From positions 6,329 to 70,328 of the forward strand of contig DASRJO010000105.1 in NCBI GenBank assembly GCA_035649435.1: a DNA stretch of 64,000 nt. Reading direction: 5' to 3'. Shown here one piece after another: positions 41,405 to 49,157 of this stretch. Positions within the stretch are counted from its first letter, which is position 1; every line of letters begins with the position of its first letter. Origin of the DNA: DASRJW01 sp035649435 (lineage in GTDB: Bacteria > Krumholzibacteriota > Krumholzibacteriia > G020349025). A program made the position numbers and the translations under genes. The notes under the pieces are model-generated. The model was not told the origin of the DNA. It did not search any database and saw only the letters and a list, made by a program, of their open reading frames with translations.

Positions 41405-42280
41405 TCATTGCGCGTATTCCACGAGCAGGTCGGCGTGCGCGGAGTGACGCAACTTGCACAAGGCACGGTCACGCAGCTGGCGCACCCGCTCGCGCGTCAC
41501 CCCATGCACGACGCCGATGCTCTGCAGCGACTCAGGGGGACTGGAGACGAGCCCGTAGTATCGGCGCAGGATGTCTGCCTCCCGGGCGTCGAGAACATCC
41601 ATTGCCGACCGGATGTCTTCCTGGCGCAAGGCCTCGATCAGCCAATCATCAGCGGAGGATTTGTCTTCGAGCGAGTCCGCCTCGAAAGCCGACTCCTCGC
41701 CCTCGATCGGTTCATCGAGAGAGAAGGGAACGGTGGGCAACTCCTGCAGGATTTCGACCTGCGTCGGGGTGAGTTGCAAGCGCGCAGCCAGGGCGTCGGT
41801 GCTCGGCGTGGCACTGCACTCCTGCATCAGCCGCTCGGTCTCGCGCACCAGTCGCGACAGGCCATGGACCTTGCCGGCGGGAAGACGCACGATTCGGCTG
41901 TGGTCCGTCAGGTACGTCATGATACTCTGACGGATCCACCACACTGCATAGGAGATCAGTCGGAACCCGCGCGCGGGGTCGAAGCGCGCGGCGGCGCGCA
42001 TCAGGCCGATGTTGCCCTCGTTGATCAGATATTCCAGTGGCACACTGTAGCGGGCGTACTGCCTGGCGACGCTGACGACGAAACGCAGGTTGCGCCGCAC
42101 CAGCTCCTTCTGCGCGCCGCTGTCGCCGCTGCGGGCGCAGATGGCGAGCTCGCGTTCCTCACGGGGAGTTAGCACCGGGATCTTCTCGATCTCTGAGAGA
42201 TAGCGTTGCAGGGCGCTGGTTCCCTCGGAGAAAGAAGTTTCGGTCGTTGTCGCACGGTGAGATTCGCGGCGGGCTCGCAT
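41405..42280 (-). CDS. RpoD/RpoS-family sigma-70 factor without region 1.1
   Basis: 291 residues. Region 1.2 (ALQRYLSEIEKIPVLTPREE), region 2 (NLRFVVSVARQYARYSVPLE, LINEGNIGLMRAAARFDP, FRLISYAVWWIRQSIMTYL), region 3 and region 4 (VTRERVRQLRDRALCKLR) are all present. Lacking region 1.1 and with a shortened region 3, it is a group 2 sigma of the stationary-phase/stress kind rather than the housekeeping factor. The start is one base after the Rrf2 stop, so both are translated together and the Rrf2 protein probably controls the sigma factor's amount. Confidence 0.93.
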   Translation of the reverse strand: MRARRESHRATTTETSFSEGTSALQRYLSEIEKIPVLTPREERELAICARSGDSGAQKELVRRNLRFVVSVARQYARYSVPLEYLINEGNIGLMRAAARFDPARGFRLISYAVWWIRQSIMTYLTDHSRIVRLPAGKVHGLSRLVRETERLMQECSATPSTDALAARLQLTPTQVEILQELPTVPFSLDEPIEGEESAFEADSLEDKSSADDWLIEALRQEDIRSAMDVLDAREADILRRYYGLVSSPPESLQSIGVVHGVTRERVRQLRDRALCKLRHSAHADLLVEYAQ

Positions 42281-42281
42281 G

Positions 42282-42743
42282 TCAGTCCACCGCCTGCACC
42301 ACGTGATTGAAATGCACGTGTTCCTTTCGCTGAGGAATCGTGTTGTTCCAGCGTGGCTGGGCCAGCTCGGCCATCGTCAGGTCATTGAACATGCTCTCCA
42401 GGCTCTTCTCGGCCAGTCCGAACACGTGCTTGAGATTGCAGTCGTTGCTCAACCCGCAGTGCCCGGAGCAATCGTGCATGAGGAACGGTCCGTCGATGAG
42501 TTGGATGACGTCGTAGGCCGTGATTCGATCCGGGCTCAGCCGCAACTTGAACCCGCCGTGGTGGCCCTTCATGGACAGCAGGATCTCGTTCTTCACCAAG
42601 TGCTGCAGGAGCCGGCTGAGCAGGAACGGCGGTGTCTGCATCTCGTTGGCGATCTCGTTGGCAGGGACGTAACGATGACTGTCGAGGCGGGCCAGGTAGA
42701 CGATGGCCCGTAGTGCGTAATCGGCGCTGCGAGAGATGATCAT
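42282..42743 (-). CDS. Rrf2-family transcriptional regulator, probable Fe-S sensor
   Basis: 153 residues. The winged helix starts MIISRSADYALRAIVYLARL and has the Rrf2 signature PFLLSRLLQHLVKNEIL, then GHHGGFKL. Three Cys, Cys92, Cys96 and Cys102 (HDCSGHCGLSNDC), stand where IscR and NsrR bind an Fe-S cluster. So it may sense nitric oxide, oxygen or Fe-S status. ATG 42743 follows GGAGGGG. The next gene (sigma factor) begins one base after the stop. A perfect 12-bp palindrome lies 58 bases upstream. Confidence 0.92.
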   Translation of the reverse strand: MIISRSADYALRAIVYLARLDSHRYVPANEIANEMQTPPFLLSRLLQHLVKNEILLSMKGHHGGFKLRLSPDRITAYDVIQLIDGPFLMHDCSGHCGLSNDCNLKHVFGLAEKSLESMFNDLTMAELAQPRWNNTIPQRKEHVHFNHVVQAVD

Positions 42744-42800
42744 GGGGCCCCTCCTTCTCTTCTCCCTCTCGTGCGTGATGGGGCAATTCGATCGTCTGCC

Positions 42801-42812
42801 CTTTACGTAAAG
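42801..42812. promoter_or_regulatory. perfect palindrome CTTTACGTAAAG, possible operator
   Basis: A 12-bp perfect dyad in the divergent region between the rrf2-sigma operon and the hemerythrin gene. A related half-site TTTACGTCAA is at 45419-45428, upstream of the receiver gene. It could bind the Rrf2 protein or a CRP/FNR-type factor. Confidence 0.4.
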
Positions 42813-43020
42813 CCAGGAACGTGCCGGTCTTACGACTTCAACGTCCGATTCCAACTGTTGATTCGTCATCTATTTGGGGGCGTGGCGTCGCGGTCGGCCG
42901 AAATCGCGTGTGTTTCCAAAGGAAGCAGTGAAGCCGCGCGATCCAATGCGGCTGCCTCGGGTGCTTGACGTGCGAACATTTCTGCCACACGTTCCGGGTG
43001 AGTCCATCGGAGGAAGGGAA

Positions 43021-43506
43021 ATGAAACTACAGGATCCCATCCACCTTCTCAGAGAGGAGCACGACACCACGCTCGCCGAGTTGGAGCGCATGGAGCTCGC
43101 GGTCGCCGATCTCAATGGCGCACGCCGGGCGCAGGCCCTGCAGACGCTGCAGAAGGGCTTGAAGTTCCTCGACACAGCCGTTCGTGCCCACGGCGAACGC
43201 GAAGAGCAATTGCTCTATCCCGTGCTCGGACGCCATGTCCCGAAGCAGACCGTGGACGTCATGCTCGAAGAGCACAAGGAACTGTGGTGGGAGATGGATC
43301 TGCTCGAGACCGCATTGCGCCGGCACGATCCGCCGCACCAAGAGGTCCGTTGGCATGCGATCGCGCTGATCGACCTCTTGCGACGGCACATCGACAAAGA
43401 GAACAACGTCATCTTTCTCATGACGGCGCAGATGTTGTCGGAGCAGGAGTACAGGGATCTGGCGGAAGCGTTGACGAAGATGCACGAGGCAGCTCGAGAG
43501 CAGTAG
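43021..43506 (+). CDS. hemerythrin HHE domain-containing protein
   Basis: 161 residues, mostly four helices. His and Glu ligands for a di-iron site are in place: IHLLREEHDTTLAELERM, AHGEREEQLLYPVL, LEEHKELWWEMD and RRHIDKENNVIFLM. Such proteins bind oxygen or repair Fe-S clusters after nitrosative stress (as RIC/YtfE does). ATG 43021 has GAGGAAGGG upstream. It is divergent from rrf2 and followed by a strong terminator, so it is a single-gene unit. Confidence 0.92.
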   Translation: MKLQDPIHLLREEHDTTLAELERMELAVADLNGARRAQALQTLQKGLKFLDTAVRAHGEREEQLLYPVLGRHVPKQTVDVMLEEHKELWWEMDLLETALRRHDPPHQEVRWHAIALIDLLRRHIDKENNVIFLMTAQMLSEQEYRDLAEALTKMHEAAREQ

Positions 43507-43523
43507 AGCAAAAACGCTTGCGC

Positions 43524-43562
43524 AAACCGGCGGCGTCTGAGCCCACGCCGCCGCCGGTTTTT
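43524..43562 (+). terminator. Rho-independent terminator of the hemerythrin gene
   Basis: A 12-bp stem AAACCGGCGGCG/CGCCGCCGGTTT (43524-43535 with 43549-43560) with a 13-base loop and a run of five T ending at 43562. Confidence 0.85.
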
Positions 43563-43689
43563 GTGGCCGGTGGCCCTGGCCGGGGTGGCGACCGCCCGGC
43601 CCGTGTTTGGTACCATGGGCGGCCCGCGTCGCGGCCACCACCGGCGGGGAATGCGCCTCGTCACGAGGCATGCGAAGCGTCAGGAGTCG

Positions 43690-45177
43690 ATGCCGCTCTA
43701 TTTCCACTTGTTGAACGACAAGGAAATCGACCGCCTCCAGGTGGTCCTGCGTGTCATTCGCGACAACCGTGAGGGAGTCCTGGATCGTTGGTACGAGCTG
43801 TATACCTTGCACTTCGCCAACGACCGCACGTTCTCCGAAATCGAGTTCAAGACGGTCTTCGGCCGCGACATCGACGTCGTGATCGAAACGCTCCTCGAGC
43901 ACGACATCGTCGCCTTGGCGCAAGGGGTGCGGCGCATCGGGGACCAGCTCTTCGAGCGTGGCGTGCCGTTCGAGGAGATCATCGCTTCGTTGCACCTATT
44001 CGAGGAAAGCTGCGCCATTTTCTTTCGCCGCAACCTCTCGGTGCTCGCCAAGGGCCCAGACATCTTTCTCGTCTTCGACAAGTTGTCGCACGTGCGCATG
44101 ATTCTGATCGCCGAGGCCTATTTCGGCAGTCACGACGTCAGGCACCAAGTGCGGACGCGAAGCCTCGAGCGCGATCTCCAGCAGCTCGATCCCGAGGCGA
44201 CGCGGCGCCAGAGTTTCCATGGCCTGATCGGCGCGAGCCCGGTGATGCGCCGGGTGTACGAGCGCGTGCAAGCGGCCGCACCCGGCGGCGCCTCGATCCT
44301 GATCACGGGCGAGAGCGGCACGGGCAAGGAGGTGCTGGCGCGCGCCATTCACGAAGTCGGTTCCCCCGCGTCGGCGCCGTTCATCGCGGTGAATTGCGCC
44401 GCGTTGCCGCGCGAGCTGATCGAGAGCGAGCTGTTCGGGCATCGCAAGGGTTCCTTCAGCGGCGCCACCGGCGAATCCCTCGGACTGGTGCGCGCAGCCG
44501 AGGGCGGGACGCTGCTGCTCGACGAGATCACCGAAATGCCGCTCGAGACTCAGGCCAAGTTGCTGCGTGCCCTGCAGGAGCGCGTCGTGCGCCCAGTGGG
44601 AGCCACGGCCGAGATTCCCGTGAGCGTGCGCTTCATCGCCTCGACCAACCGGCCGATCGCCGAGGCCATCGCCGAAGGCAAGCTGCGCGAGGATCTCTAT
44701 TACCGGCTCAAGGTGCACACGATCGAGCTGCCGCCTCTGCGGGAGCGCCTGGCCGATCTGTCGCTGCTGGTGGAGCACTGCATCGCGCTGTTCAACCGGC
44801 GCTATCCCCGCCTGGTGAAGGGCATCGAGGGCGAGGCGATTCAGGCGCTGCGAGGTTACAGCTGGCCCGGGAACGTGCGCGAGCTGATGAATGCCATCGA
44901 GGTGGCGTTCGCGTACGGCCGCACCGACAGCATCCGCCTGCAGGATCTGCCGGCCGAAGTCTGCGGGCGACGGGAACCGCTTCCCGTACCCAACGGCGAT
45001 GTGTTCGATGCCCTGTCGCCCATTCCGACGTTCGAAGAGTCAGAGAAGCTCCTGCTCGAACGGGCACTGGATGCGACCAGCGGCAACAAACTGCGCGCGG
45101 CCAAGATGCTCGGCATCTCACGCAAGCAGCTCTACGCCAAGATCAAGAAGTACGCGATCGAGCTGGCCGCGGACTGA
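43690..45177 (+). CDS. sigma-54-dependent activator with RsbRD-type N-terminal sensor
   Basis: 495 residues. Residues 1-150 are an RsbRD_N-like helical sensor (LDRWYELYTLHF, GVPFEEIIASLHLFEESCA). The AAA+ domain (about 178-410) has Walker A GESGTGKE at 207-214, the sigma-54 contact loop GSFSGA at 254-259 (a variant of GAFTGA), Walker B TLLLDEIT and the arginine-finger region STNRP. The end is a Fis-type helix-turn-helix with AKMLGISRKQLYAKIKKY. There is no receiver domain, so activity is set by the N-terminal sensor. ATG 43690 is close to AGGAG; ATG 43651 is an alternative. It may drive the downstream genes. Confidence 0.92.
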   Translation: MPLYFHLLNDKEIDRLQVVLRVIRDNREGVLDRWYELYTLHFANDRTFSEIEFKTVFGRDIDVVIETLLEHDIVALAQGVRRIGDQLFERGVPFEEIIASLHLFEESCAIFFRRNLSVLAKGPDIFLVFDKLSHVRMILIAEAYFGSHDVRHQVRTRSLERDLQQLDPEATRRQSFHGLIGASPVMRRVYERVQAAAPGGASILITGESGTGKEVLARAIHEVGSPASAPFIAVNCAALPRELIESELFGHRKGSFSGATGESLGLVRAAEGGTLLLDEITEMPLETQAKLLRALQERVVRPVGATAEIPVSVRFIASTNRPIAEAIAEGKLREDLYYRLKVHTIELPPLRERLADLSLLVEHCIALFNRRYPRLVKGIEGEAIQALRGYSWPGNVRELMNAIEVAFAYGRTDSIRLQDLPAEVCGRREPLPVPNGDVFDALSPIPTFEESEKLLLERALDATSGNKLRAAKMLGISRKQLYAKIKKYAIELAAD

Positions 45178-45547
45178 TGCGGCCGCGCTCCTCGCCTCCC
45201 GCGCAGATGCGGGCGCTGAAGACTTCTCGTTGAGCCCCGGCATCGGAAGCTCTCCTCGACGTGGATCCTGCGTCCACCGCCCTTGTGAACGAAGTCGTTT
45301 GAGTTTGGCTCCCCTCGTCACATCGCTTTGCTCTCGGCCCCGCGGATGCCCCTTTTGGAGTCAGAAGAGGTTTGTCGGCATACTCGGTGCGCTGCCGTAA
45401 CGCGCTGTCACTGATCTGTTTACGTCAACGCGCGCACGGGCATGCTCTTCGCTATTCCCGAGGCGAGTCACACGGGTTCGCGACGACAAGATGGAATCGC
45501 CCGCCGCACGCAGGAGAGATCCTCGACGGACGCAGAGAAGAGCCGAC
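45178..45547. other. intergenic region upstream of the receiver-like gene
   Basis: 370 bases between the sigma-54 activator and the receiver gene. It contains a possible -24/-12 element (45438-45453) and the half-palindrome TTTACGTCAA (45419-45428). No open frame here has coding character. Confidence 0.5.
45438..45453 (+). promoter_or_regulatory. possible sigma-54 (-24/-12) promoter element
   Basis: GGGCATG-CTCT-TCGCT keeps GG and GC ten bases apart and matches the consensus TGGCACG-N4-TTGCW at 9 of 12 positions. The receiver gene starts 95 bases downstream, and a sigma-54 activator gene lies just upstream. A match of this quality can occur by chance in GC-rich DNA. Confidence 0.3.
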
Positions 45548-45976
45548 ATGCTCACACCATTTCGAGAAGGAACCGTCCTCGTGCTGACGGAGAGCGAACA
45601 GCTGGCGGGCATCGTCGCGCACGCCATCGAGAGCCTCGGGTCGAGCGGCCCGCGGCTCAGCACCGTGCGAACTCTCGCGGATTGTCTCGTGGCCTTGCGG
45701 CTGTTGTCTCCCTGCATCGTCATCGTCGATGACACGGGGCTCGCGCCGGTGGCCGCGGAGGCGCTGAGCGAGATGCACGCCGCCCGGTCTGGAACGCCGA
45801 TCGTGTACCTGACGTCACAGCACACGCTGGACCTCGAGCGCGAGATTCGCCAGCGCGGCGTGTTGTTCTACGTGCAGTTGCCCGACACCGCCCAGCAGTT
45901 GGACGTCGTTCTCGGTCAACTGCTGGCCCGACTGGTGCGCGAAACTCCGGCGCGCGGCGCACCACGGGTCCATTGA
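45548..45976 (+). CDS. degenerate receiver (REC-like) domain protein
   Basis: 142 residues that make one REC fold: VLVLTESEQLAGIVAHAI, then PCIVIVDDTGLAPVAAEAL, TPIVYLTSQ and RGVLFYVQLP. A phosphorylatable Asp may remain in IVDD, but the acidic pair of strand 1 (usually DD) reads TES, and the conserved Lys of strand 5 (KP) is Gln (QLP). So classical phosphorylation is unlikely. No output domain. ATG 45548 has a weak AGAAG upstream. It lies 104 bases before the cytochrome operon and may regulate it through protein contacts. Confidence 0.75.
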   Translation: MLTPFREGTVLVLTESEQLAGIVAHAIESLGSSGPRLSTVRTLADCLVALRLLSPCIVIVDDTGLAPVAAEALSEMHAARSGTPIVYLTSQHTLDLEREIRQRGVLFYVQLPDTAQQLDVVLGQLLARLVRETPARGAPRVH

Positions 45977-46080
45977 GTGCGCGAGCCGGAAGGCTGGACA
46001 CAGCCAAGGAAACATCGGTACCCTTCCCGCCACACGCGGCGAATGCGTCGGAACGGATCGCGTTGCAAGGGGGCCTCGAG

Positions 46081-47781
46081 ATGCCGAGAACCACTGCCAG
46101 CTTCGCGGCGGCCATCGCCGCACTCCTTCTCGTCAGCGGCTGCGGAGATGACGAAGTCGTGCAGGTCCAACCAGACCAGGCCATTCAAGTGGTCGTGCAA
46201 ACTGCGCCCGAGTCCCTCGATACCGGCGGGCGAACGAGCATCCAAGTCATCGTGCAACGCGCTCCCACAGGTGCCGATCTTCGCTACGGCTGGCTGGCCG
46301 ACGCCGGCACCTTCGCCGATGCAACGACCGACAGTACGACCTGGACCGCACCCGACAATCCCGGCGTCTATGGACTCTCGGTGATCGTGACCGATGGCGA
46401 CAACGTCGCGATCGCGCAGAAGAACGTCGCGGTCGCGACCTACATGCCGGCGGACGATCCCTTCTACAAAGGAGCGACCAGCTGTTCCGTGTGCCACAAC
46501 GGCGGGTCCGGCGGCACACAGTGGAGCACCTGGTCGGTGTCGGCGCACGCGAGCGCGATCGAGTCGTTGCAAGAGATCGGAATGGACAGCAATCCATCCT
46601 GCTTGAAATGCCACACCGTCGGCAGCTACGGCCTCAATGCCGACGCGGCGCTCGACAACGGTGGCTACGACGAAACCGCGGTGCCGCGCCTGGCCGGTGT
46701 GCAGTGCGAGAACTGCCACGGACCCGGCAGCCAGCATCCCAGCCCCAACTTCACGTCCGTCGACGTCACCATGGATGCATCGCTCTGCGGGCAGTGCCAC
46801 ACCGATGCGCACCATCCCACCTACGACGAGTGGCAGACCTCGGCGCACGCCGCCGGCGCGACGTGGACGTCGTCGTCACCCCCGGGACTGCGCGCGAGCT
46901 GTTCCAAGTGCCACAACGGCATGGTTTCGGCGGCGTATCTCGATGATCCGCAGAATTTCGTCCCGCCGACCGTGAACCCGACGCAGCTCGTGCGTCACAC
47001 CTGCGCCGTTTGCCACGATGCGCACGGCAACGACAACCCGGGGAGCTTGCGCGATGCATCCGTGACCGACGTGTGGCTGCCCAACAACGTGCTGGTCGAG
47101 GAAGCAGGCGCCGGACGACTGTGCATCTCGTGCCATAACGGCCGGCGCACGGAGACCGACGTGCTCGGGCAGATCAACAACGGGTCGAGCAACTTCGGCC
47201 CGCATCACTCGATCCAGGGCGATGCGCTCAAGGGCGTCAACGCTTACCAGACCTTGGCCCCCGGCTTCCCGTGGTCGAGCAGCAAGCACATTCTGGTCGA
47301 AGATGCCTGTGTCGCCTGCCACACGCACCCACATGAAGGGGATCCGGAGGCCGGCATCCCGAACTTCATGGGCCACGATTTCCTCCCGACGACGGAAGCG
47401 TGCGTGCGCTGCCATGGCCCGCTCACGGATTTCGAGGACATCTTCGCCAAGGCCGACTTCGACGGCAACGGCAGCATCGAGGGCGTTCAAGTCGAGATCC
47501 GCGGCCTGCTGGATCTCCTGCAGCAGACCATCATCGACAAGAGCCGCAACGATTCGGTGAGGATGGATTTCATCAACAACTTCATCCCGACGCTCGGCGA
47601 CACCACGAAGAGCACGCGCGTGCAACGCGAGGCCGGTTACAACTGGGCCTACGTCGACTACGACGGCTCGAGCGGCGTGCACAACACCACCTACTCCGTG
47701 CAGCTCCTGCAGCAGAGCATCCTGTACCTCGAACCGTCGGCGCTGCCGCAAGCCGCCTTCGTCCTGCGGGAGGACATGTGA
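46081..47781 (+). CDS. nine-haem c-type cytochrome lipoprotein
   Basis: 566 residues. The signal ends in lipobox LLVSGC. An Ig-like module (about 28-115; VQRAPTGADLRYGWLADAGT) comes first, then nine CxxCH sites: CSVCH, CLKCH, CENCH, CGQCH, CSKCH, CAVCH, CISCH, CVACH, CVRCH. Near the end, KADFDGNGSIEGVQVEI is a calcium-binding EF-hand/dockerin-like loop. The lipid anchor and the extra module suggest an outer-membrane, surface-exposed electron carrier. ATG 46081 has a G-run upstream. The stop overlaps the next start (GTGA), so it is coupled to the barrel gene. Confidence 0.93.
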   Translation: MPRTTASFAAAIAALLLVSGCGDDEVVQVQPDQAIQVVVQTAPESLDTGGRTSIQVIVQRAPTGADLRYGWLADAGTFADATTDSTTWTAPDNPGVYGLSVIVTDGDNVAIAQKNVAVATYMPADDPFYKGATSCSVCHNGGSGGTQWSTWSVSAHASAIESLQEIGMDSNPSCLKCHTVGSYGLNADAALDNGGYDETAVPRLAGVQCENCHGPGSQHPSPNFTSVDVTMDASLCGQCHTDAHHPTYDEWQTSAHAAGATWTSSSPPGLRASCSKCHNGMVSAAYLDDPQNFVPPTVNPTQLVRHTCAVCHDAHGNDNPGSLRDASVTDVWLPNNVLVEEAGAGRLCISCHNGRRTETDVLGQINNGSSNFGPHHSIQGDALKGVNAYQTLAPGFPWSSSKHILVEDACVACHTHPHEGDPEAGIPNFMGHDFLPTTEACVRCHGPLTDFEDIFAKADFDGNGSIEGVQVEIRGLLDLLQQTIIDKSRNDSVRMDFINNFIPTLGDTTKSTRVQREAGYNWAYVDYDGSSGVHNTTYSVQLLQQSILYLEPSALPQAAFVLREDM

Positions 47782-49157
47782 CGCGTGGGTGGAGAACCCC
47801 GCGCGCGCTCGCCGCACACTGGATCACTGGCTGCGCGGCGACGGCACGCTGGGTCACCTGGGTCGCGGTCTGCATCTCGATCCCATGTTTCCCCCGGATG
47901 GCCGGCGGCCAGGAAGCGAGTGCTGTGGGCACGGGGTGGACCTCGCCCACGACTTGGTGGGTGGCGAGCCGCACCACCGGCTACTGGTACGAGAGCATCG
48001 ATCCCAGCACCGGTGTCGTGCTCGCGCGCGCCAACTTTCTGCAGAACGTCGACGCGTCCGTATCACGCCTGTGGGATGACCACCTCGACCTACGCTTCGC
48101 CGGTCGCTATGCCGATGCCGATCTCTACCCGATCCAGCCGACGAACGAGACGCGTTGGACCGTGGGCTATGCGCAGGTGCGCGCGAGCTCCTGGCAGGTG
48201 CGCGCGCGCCTCGGACGTTTGTTCGTCCAGGAAGGTCCGGCGCATCACACGCTCGACGGCGCTTGGGTCAAGCTCAATCCGGCGCGCCGCGTCGAGGTCC
48301 GAGCCTGGGGTGGGTCGCAGGCGCCGGCCGATCTCGAGTTCGACATTCGCAGCATCGAGACGAACTTGGCGTTCGGGGGCCGAGTTCTCGCCACGGTGAC
48401 GCCCGCGGTGCGCCTCGGCGTCTCGGGTGCGCAATGGGAGGAAGGCGGTGAGGTTGCCGCACGACCCGTGGGGGCGGACGCCACTTGGTTCCCGCTCGCG
48501 GGACTGCGCGCGTTCGCGCGCGCGGAGTACGAGACCGATGCCGAGCGCTGGCAACGCATCGAGCTGCTCGGCGACTACAGCCCGGGGCGTGGCTCGCCGT
48601 GGCTCTTGCGCGCGCAATACCTGGACCGCACGCCGTGGATCGAGCAGACGAGCTACTTCGCGCGCTTCGCCGCCCTCGAGCGCGTTCGGCTCATGCGTGC
48701 TTCGGCGCGCTATCAGCTCGCGAACGGTCTCGGGGGCGAGATCGAGTCCTTCACCAGCGTGATCGACACGCGCACCTCTGCGCGTCTGGGTGGCGCGGTG
48801 CTCTTCCGCTACGGACGCGTCGGCTACTCGGCACTCTTCGGTGATTCGGGCGAAGAGAGCCAGTGGTTCGGGGATGTCGACGTGCCGGTGCGTCCGTGGG
48901 TACGGCTGGCCGCCGGCGCGGTCATCGCGACCTACGCGCTGTTCGAGGACGCACCAAACGACATGGAGCGCGACCTGGTCACACTCTTCGGGCGCGCCAC
49001 GCTCGACCTGATGCCCGGACTGCGCGGTGTGCTCGAAGTGCAAGGATTGAAGAACCCGGACTTCGACGAGGACGCACGAATCCTGTTCGGTCTCGACCTG
49101 TTCGCCGGACGTGGGGCGTCGAAGTTCGGCCTGGGACGGGGAGGGTGGTTGCAGTGA
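47778..49157 (+). CDS. predicted outer-membrane beta-barrel protein of the cytochrome operon
   Basis: 459 residues with an N-terminal export segment (WVTWVAVCISIPCFPRMAGG) and then many short amphipathic strands rich in aromatic and Arg residues, such as WTVGYAQVRASSWQVRARLG, SIETNLAFGGRVLATVTPAV, GLRAFARAEYETDAERWQ and 'LLRAQYLDRTPWIEQTSYFA'. No haem site and no known enzyme motif. Its size and pattern fit a transmembrane beta-barrel. The last residues are not the usual aromatic C-terminus (GGWLQ). Start GTG 47778 overlaps the previous stop and has GGGAGG four bases upstream. It probably forms the pore of a porin-cytochrome complex. Confidence 0.8.
   Translation: MTRGWRTPRALAAHWITGCAATARWVTWVAVCISIPCFPRMAGGQEASAVGTGWTSPTTWWVASRTTGYWYESIDPSTGVVLARANFLQNVDASVSRLWDDHLDLRFAGRYADADLYPIQPTNETRWTVGYAQVRASSWQVRARLGRLFVQEGPAHHTLDGAWVKLNPARRVEVRAWGGSQAPADLEFDIRSIETNLAFGGRVLATVTPAVRLGVSGAQWEEGGEVAARPVGADATWFPLAGLRAFARAEYETDAERWQRIELLGDYSPGRGSPWLLRAQYLDRTPWIEQTSYFARFAALERVRLMRASARYQLANGLGGEIESFTSVIDTRTSARLGGAVLFRYGRVGYSALFGDSGEESQWFGDVDVPVRPWVRLAAGAVIATYALFEDAPNDMERDLVTLFGRATLDLMPGLRGVLEVQGLKNPDFDEDARILFGLDLFAGRGASKFGLGRGGWLQ

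Noticed and set aside
45973..46080. Upstream start for the nine-haem cytochrome overlapping the receiver stop
   Set aside because: It would place 36 polar residues before a perfect lipoprotein signal; ATG 46081 gives the normal signal length.
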